Assembly (NCBI GenBank): GCA_946478765.1
Contig: CAMLDH010000158.1
Location: forward strand, 1-8,245
Source: an uncultured Oxalobacteraceae bacterium
GTDB taxonomy: Bacteria > Pseudomonadota > Gammaproteobacteria > Burkholderiales > Burkholderiaceae
Length of the DNA: 8,245 nucleotides
Direction: 5' to 3'
In this document: one piece after another, positions 6,171 to 8,245 of the stretch
Position numbering within the stretch: the first letter of the stretch is position 1
Layout of the letters: each line of letters opens with the position of its first letter
Notes under the pieces: model-generated
What the model was told of the DNA's origin: nothing
What the model saw: only the letters and a program-made list of their open reading frames with translations
The model's database searches: none
Program-made: the position numbers and the translations under genes

Positions 6171-6800
6171 GTGAACTCGTTGTATTCCCATACTCTAAGA
6201 TGGCTCGCTTGTCTTGCTCTAGCAATCCCGGCCCTCATGCTTGTCGGTTGCGCGAGCACCGCGACCTCGCCTGCTGCGGAAGGACAATCTCCCACCCATG
6301 ATTACTTGATTGGTCCTGGCGACAATGTGAATATCATTGTCTGGCGCAATCCGGAAGTATCGATGACAGTGCCGGTGCGGCCGGACGGCAAAATCACGAC
6401 ACCGTTGGTCGAGGATCTGGCTGCGAGCGGAAAGACGTCAAGCGAATTGGCGCGCGACATTGAAAAGGCATTGGCGAAGTTCATTCAACAGCCGGTGGTA
6501 ACGGTGATTGTGACCGGATTTGTCGGCCCGTATGGCGAGCAAATTCGCGTGATAGGGCAGGCCGCGAAACCGCAGGCGCTTCATTATCGCCAAGGCATGT
6601 CGTTGATGGATGTGTTGATTGCAGTGGGCGGTATCACAGAGTTTGCGGCGGGGAACAAGGCGAGCATCATTCGCAATGTCGGCGGAACGCAGCAAAAACT
6701 GGCCGTGCGATTGAATGATTTGATCAAGGATGGCGACATATCCGCCAACACGCCGATGCGTCCGGGCGATATTCTGGTGATACCCGAAAGTTTTTTCTAA
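6171..6800 (+). CDS. XrtA system polysaccharide export lipoprotein (Wza/GumB/EpsE-like, TIGR03027 type)
   Basis: A 209-residue export protein of the outer-membrane polysaccharide family. From the GTG at 6171 it has a short signal peptide with a hydrophobic core and the lipobox LVGC, giving lipid-modified Cys27. The Poly_export domain follows, from DYLIGPGDNVNI (44-55) to about residue 117, with the usual IGPGD, VRPDGKI and IQQPVVTV segments. One SLBB domain (about 124-170) carries IRVIGQ and VLIAVGGITEFA, and MRPGDILVIPES ends the protein. Only one SLBB unit and no evident C-terminal amphipathic membrane helix are present, so unlike Wza it may not form the outer-membrane pore alone; the barrel protein encoded on the other strand could complete the channel (inference). 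The gene stands alone on the plus strand, divergent from the rest of the export machinery and convergent with the decarboxylase. Confidence 0.93.
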   Translation: MNSLYSHTLRWLACLALAIPALMLVGCASTATSPAAEGQSPTHDYLIGPGDNVNIIVWRNPEVSMTVPVRPDGKITTPLVEDLAASGKTSSELARDIEKALAKFIQQPVVTVIVTGFVGPYGEQIRVIGQAAKPQALHYRQGMSLMDVLIAVGGITEFAAGNKASIIRNVGGTQQKLAVRLNDLIKDGDISANTPMRPGDILVIPESFF

Positions 6801-6824
6801 CCTGATATACGGACTGGAATTCAA

Positions 6825-6859
6825 GGCCGGCAGAAATCAAACAAGGATTTCGTCCGGCC
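6825..6859. terminator. Imperfect stem-loop at the convergent gene ends
   Basis: GGCCGG (6825-6830) pairs with CCGGCC (6854-6859); after a 2+2-nt internal mismatch GAAATC (6833-6838) pairs with GATTTC (6846-6851), leaving a 7-nt loop. The twelve paired positions cover the decarboxylase stop codon (6837-6839) and the short gap after the export gene. Position between two convergent genes suggests a shared transcript end. Neither strand has a T run after the stem, so it is not a standard intrinsic terminator; it may protect 3' ends or work with Rho. Confidence 0.45.
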
Positions 6860-8072
6860 AGGGGTGACTCAGAAAACCGACAGGACTTGCCGTCAATCCG
6901 TAAGCGCCGGATTGAAATACCACGATCAGGTCGCCGACGTCAGCGCGCGCCATCTCCATGTTGTTCGCCAGAAAATCAAGCGGCGTGCATAGCGGCCCGA
7001 CGACGGAGGCGACTTCGCGATTCGTTCCCGAGATCTTGTTTCCCACGACGACGGGATAATTTTTACGAATCACCTGTCCCAGATTGCCGGATGCCGCCAG
7101 ATGATGGTGCATGCCGCCGTCAGTGACAAGAAATACTTCGCCGCGCGAGATCTTGCGATCGATCACGCGAGTGACATAAATACCCGCCTCTCCTACCAGG
7201 TAACGTCCCAGTTCAATGACGATTTCGGCTTCCGGCAGCGCTGTTTTCACACGCGGCATCCACTGGTGGAGATTGTCGGCAATGGGTTCGAGATCGAGTG
7301 CAGTCTCGCCCGCAAAGTAGGGGATGCCGAAGCCGCCGCCGATATTCAGCAAGCGGACGGATTGCGGCGCGTGTTGCGCAAGCCGCAGGGCCAGGGCAAA
7401 TGTGCTTGATTGCGCCTCGACGATCGCCTCCGGCTTGAGACTCTGCGAGCCGCTGAAAATATGAAATCCCTGAAAGTCGATTCCCAACGCGCCAATCCGG
7501 CTTAACATCTGCGGCGCCTGCTCCGCGTCTACGCCGAATTGCTTCGGGCCGCCACCCATTTTCATGCCGGACGATTTCAATTCGAAATCCGGATTCACGC
7601 GTATCGCGACCCTTGGCATGATGCCGAGCGTTTCTCCGATGTGTGCTGCGCTTTCCAACTCACGTTCTGATTCAACATTGACGACAACGCCGGCGGCAAT
7701 CGCTTTTGCGAGGTCGGCGTCCGTCTTCCCCGGCCCGGCGAAACTGATGTTGTCCACGCTCATCGTGGTATCCAGCACGACCTTGAGTTCGCCGGTGGAC
7801 GCGACATCGAATCCATCCACCAGAGCCGCCATGTGCTGCACCAGCGCCGGCATCGGATTGGCTTTGACCGAGTAATGCAAGCGGATTTCTTCGGGCAGGC
7901 ACGCGCGCAATTTTTCCACTCGCGTTGTCAGCACATTTCGGTCGTAGGCGTAGAACGGCGTTTTCCCCACCCGTTGTGCGAGTCGCGCCAGGGAAACGCC
8001 GCCGAGTTGCAGGCAATCGTTGATAACGGAAAATTGCGTCTGTACTGCGTGAGCAGGCTTGGTGTCTGTCAT
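6837..8072 (-). CDS. PLP-dependent decarboxylase, exosortase A system-associated (TIGR03099 type)
   Basis: A 411-residue fold-type III decarboxylase related to diaminopimelate and ornithine decarboxylases. Lys70 in YSVKANP (67-73) is the PLP Schiff-base lysine; HIFSGSQ (204-210) and the phosphate-binding GGGFG (245-249) line the cofactor site; ELGRYLV (287-293) is the conserved Glu/Arg segment; Cys362 in LCTPLD and Tyr391 in SGAYG are the partner-subunit active-site residues of the family. All look intact, so the enzyme should be active as a homodimer in the cytoplasm. Its substrate is unknown; family members in XrtA loci are paired with an AMP-forming ligase. The ATG at 8070-8072 overlaps the ligase stop by 4 bp (ATGA) and has no strong ribosome site of its own, which points to reinitiation. 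Biosynthetic lysA is the main alternative, but the gene partner makes that unlikely. Confidence 0.92.
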   Translation of the reverse strand: MTDTKPAHAVQTQFSVINDCLQLGGVSLARLAQRVGKTPFYAYDRNVLTTRVEKLRACLPEEIRLHYSVKANPMPALVQHMAALVDGFDVASTGELKVVLDTTMSVDNISFAGPGKTDADLAKAIAAGVVVNVESERELESAAHIGETLGIMPRVAIRVNPDFELKSSGMKMGGGPKQFGVDAEQAPQMLSRIGALGIDFQGFHIFSGSQSLKPEAIVEAQSSTFALALRLAQHAPQSVRLLNIGGGFGIPYFAGETALDLEPIADNLHQWMPRVKTALPEAEIVIELGRYLVGEAGIYVTRVIDRKISRGEVFLVTDGGMHHHLAASGNLGQVIRKNYPVVVGNKISGTNREVASVVGPLCTPLDFLANNMEMARADVGDLIVVFQSGAYGLTASPVGFLSHPWPDEILV

Positions 8073-8245
8073 GTTTTAGCTTCGCAATCAAATAGGCCTG
8101 CCAACGAATTTTGCAGCAACTTCCGGTCGATTTTTCCGTTCGGATTACGCGGAAGGCTTTCCTGCCAGATTTCAATTTTTGCGGGAATCATATAGGCCGG
8201 GAGCCGCCGTTGGCATTCTTTAATCAACATCTGCGGCGTCACGGC
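8069..8245 (-). CDS. Acyl-CoA ligase (AMP-forming), exosortase A system-associated, C-terminal fragment
   Basis: Only the last 58 codons are inside the window; the gene continues past the right edge. The fragment carries the ANL-superfamily C-terminal A10 motif, LPRNPNGKIDRK (residues 31-42 of the visible part), whose Lys is the adenylation lysine. The preceding LPAYMIPAKIEIW stretch is also usual for these C-terminal domains. The enzyme would activate a carboxylic acid as acyl-AMP and pass it to CoA or a carrier protein. The stop codon overlaps the decarboxylase start. Assignment to the XrtA-associated ligase family (TIGR03098 type), rather than to another acyl-CoA synthetase or a peptide-synthetase adenylation domain, rests on the neighbour. 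Confidence 0.85.
   Translation of the reverse strand, partial: AVTPQMLIKECQRRLPAYMIPAKIEIWQESLPRNPNGKIDRKLLQNSLAGLFDCEAKT

Noticed and set aside
1..8245. Mobile elements, CRISPR arrays, tRNA or rRNA genes
   Set aside because: No transposase, regularly spaced repeats or tRNA-like folds were seen by eye in either the genes or the gap.

Overview
The window is part of a bacterial exopolysaccharide locus of the exosortase A (XrtA, formerly EpsH) / PEP-CTERM type. Every complete protein matches a family that travels with XrtA: a polysaccharide export lipoprotein, a chain-length determinant, a tyrosine autokinase, an outer-membrane barrel, an ExeA-like ATPase, a PLP-dependent decarboxylase and an acyl-CoA ligase. 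Moderately high GC coding sequence, GTG starts and this gene set suggest a Gram-negative bacterium, most likely a betaproteobacterium; genus cannot be read from the window. Exosortase, PEP-CTERM substrate, glycosyltransferases and flippase/polymerase are not present here and would be expected outside.

Layout. Bases 1-31 are not genomic: they match the Illumina TruSeq read-2 adapter, so the left end is an untrimmed assembly end. Reading leftward (minus strand) from 5679 is a tight five-gene run: chain-length determinant (4153-5679), tyrosine autokinase (3242-4111), beta-barrel protein (1690-3261), AAA ATPase (686-1675) and wecB (32-663, cut by the adapter). Gaps are 41, -20, 10 and 22 bp, so this is almost certainly one operon. 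A 491-bp non-coding, AT-rich divergent region (5680-6170) holds plausible sigma-70 promoters for both directions plus several short repeats that could be operators. Rightward lies the single-gene unit for the export lipoprotein (6171-6800). It converges, 36 bp away, on a second leftward unit: acyl-CoA ligase 3' end (8069-8245) and decarboxylase (6837-8072), joined by a 4-bp ATGA overlap. A GC-rich stem-loop sits at the convergence point.

How the genes fit together. WecB supplies UDP-ManNAc. The chain-length protein (inner membrane) and the separate cytoplasmic kinase form a split Wzc-like copolymerase that sets polymer length. The export lipoprotein is the Wza/GumB-like periplasmic or outer-membrane part, and the barrel is probably another outer-membrane component. 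The ATPase is of unknown exact role. The ligase/decarboxylase pair probably activates and decarboxylates an amino or other carboxylic acid, for a substituent or associated small molecule; that is inference.

The system is recognisable rather than new. The less ordinary parts are the adapter end, the split and divergent arrangement of the export gene, the overlap in which the kinase tyrosine tail encodes the start of the barrel gene, the repeat-rich divergent control region, and the convergent stem-loop.
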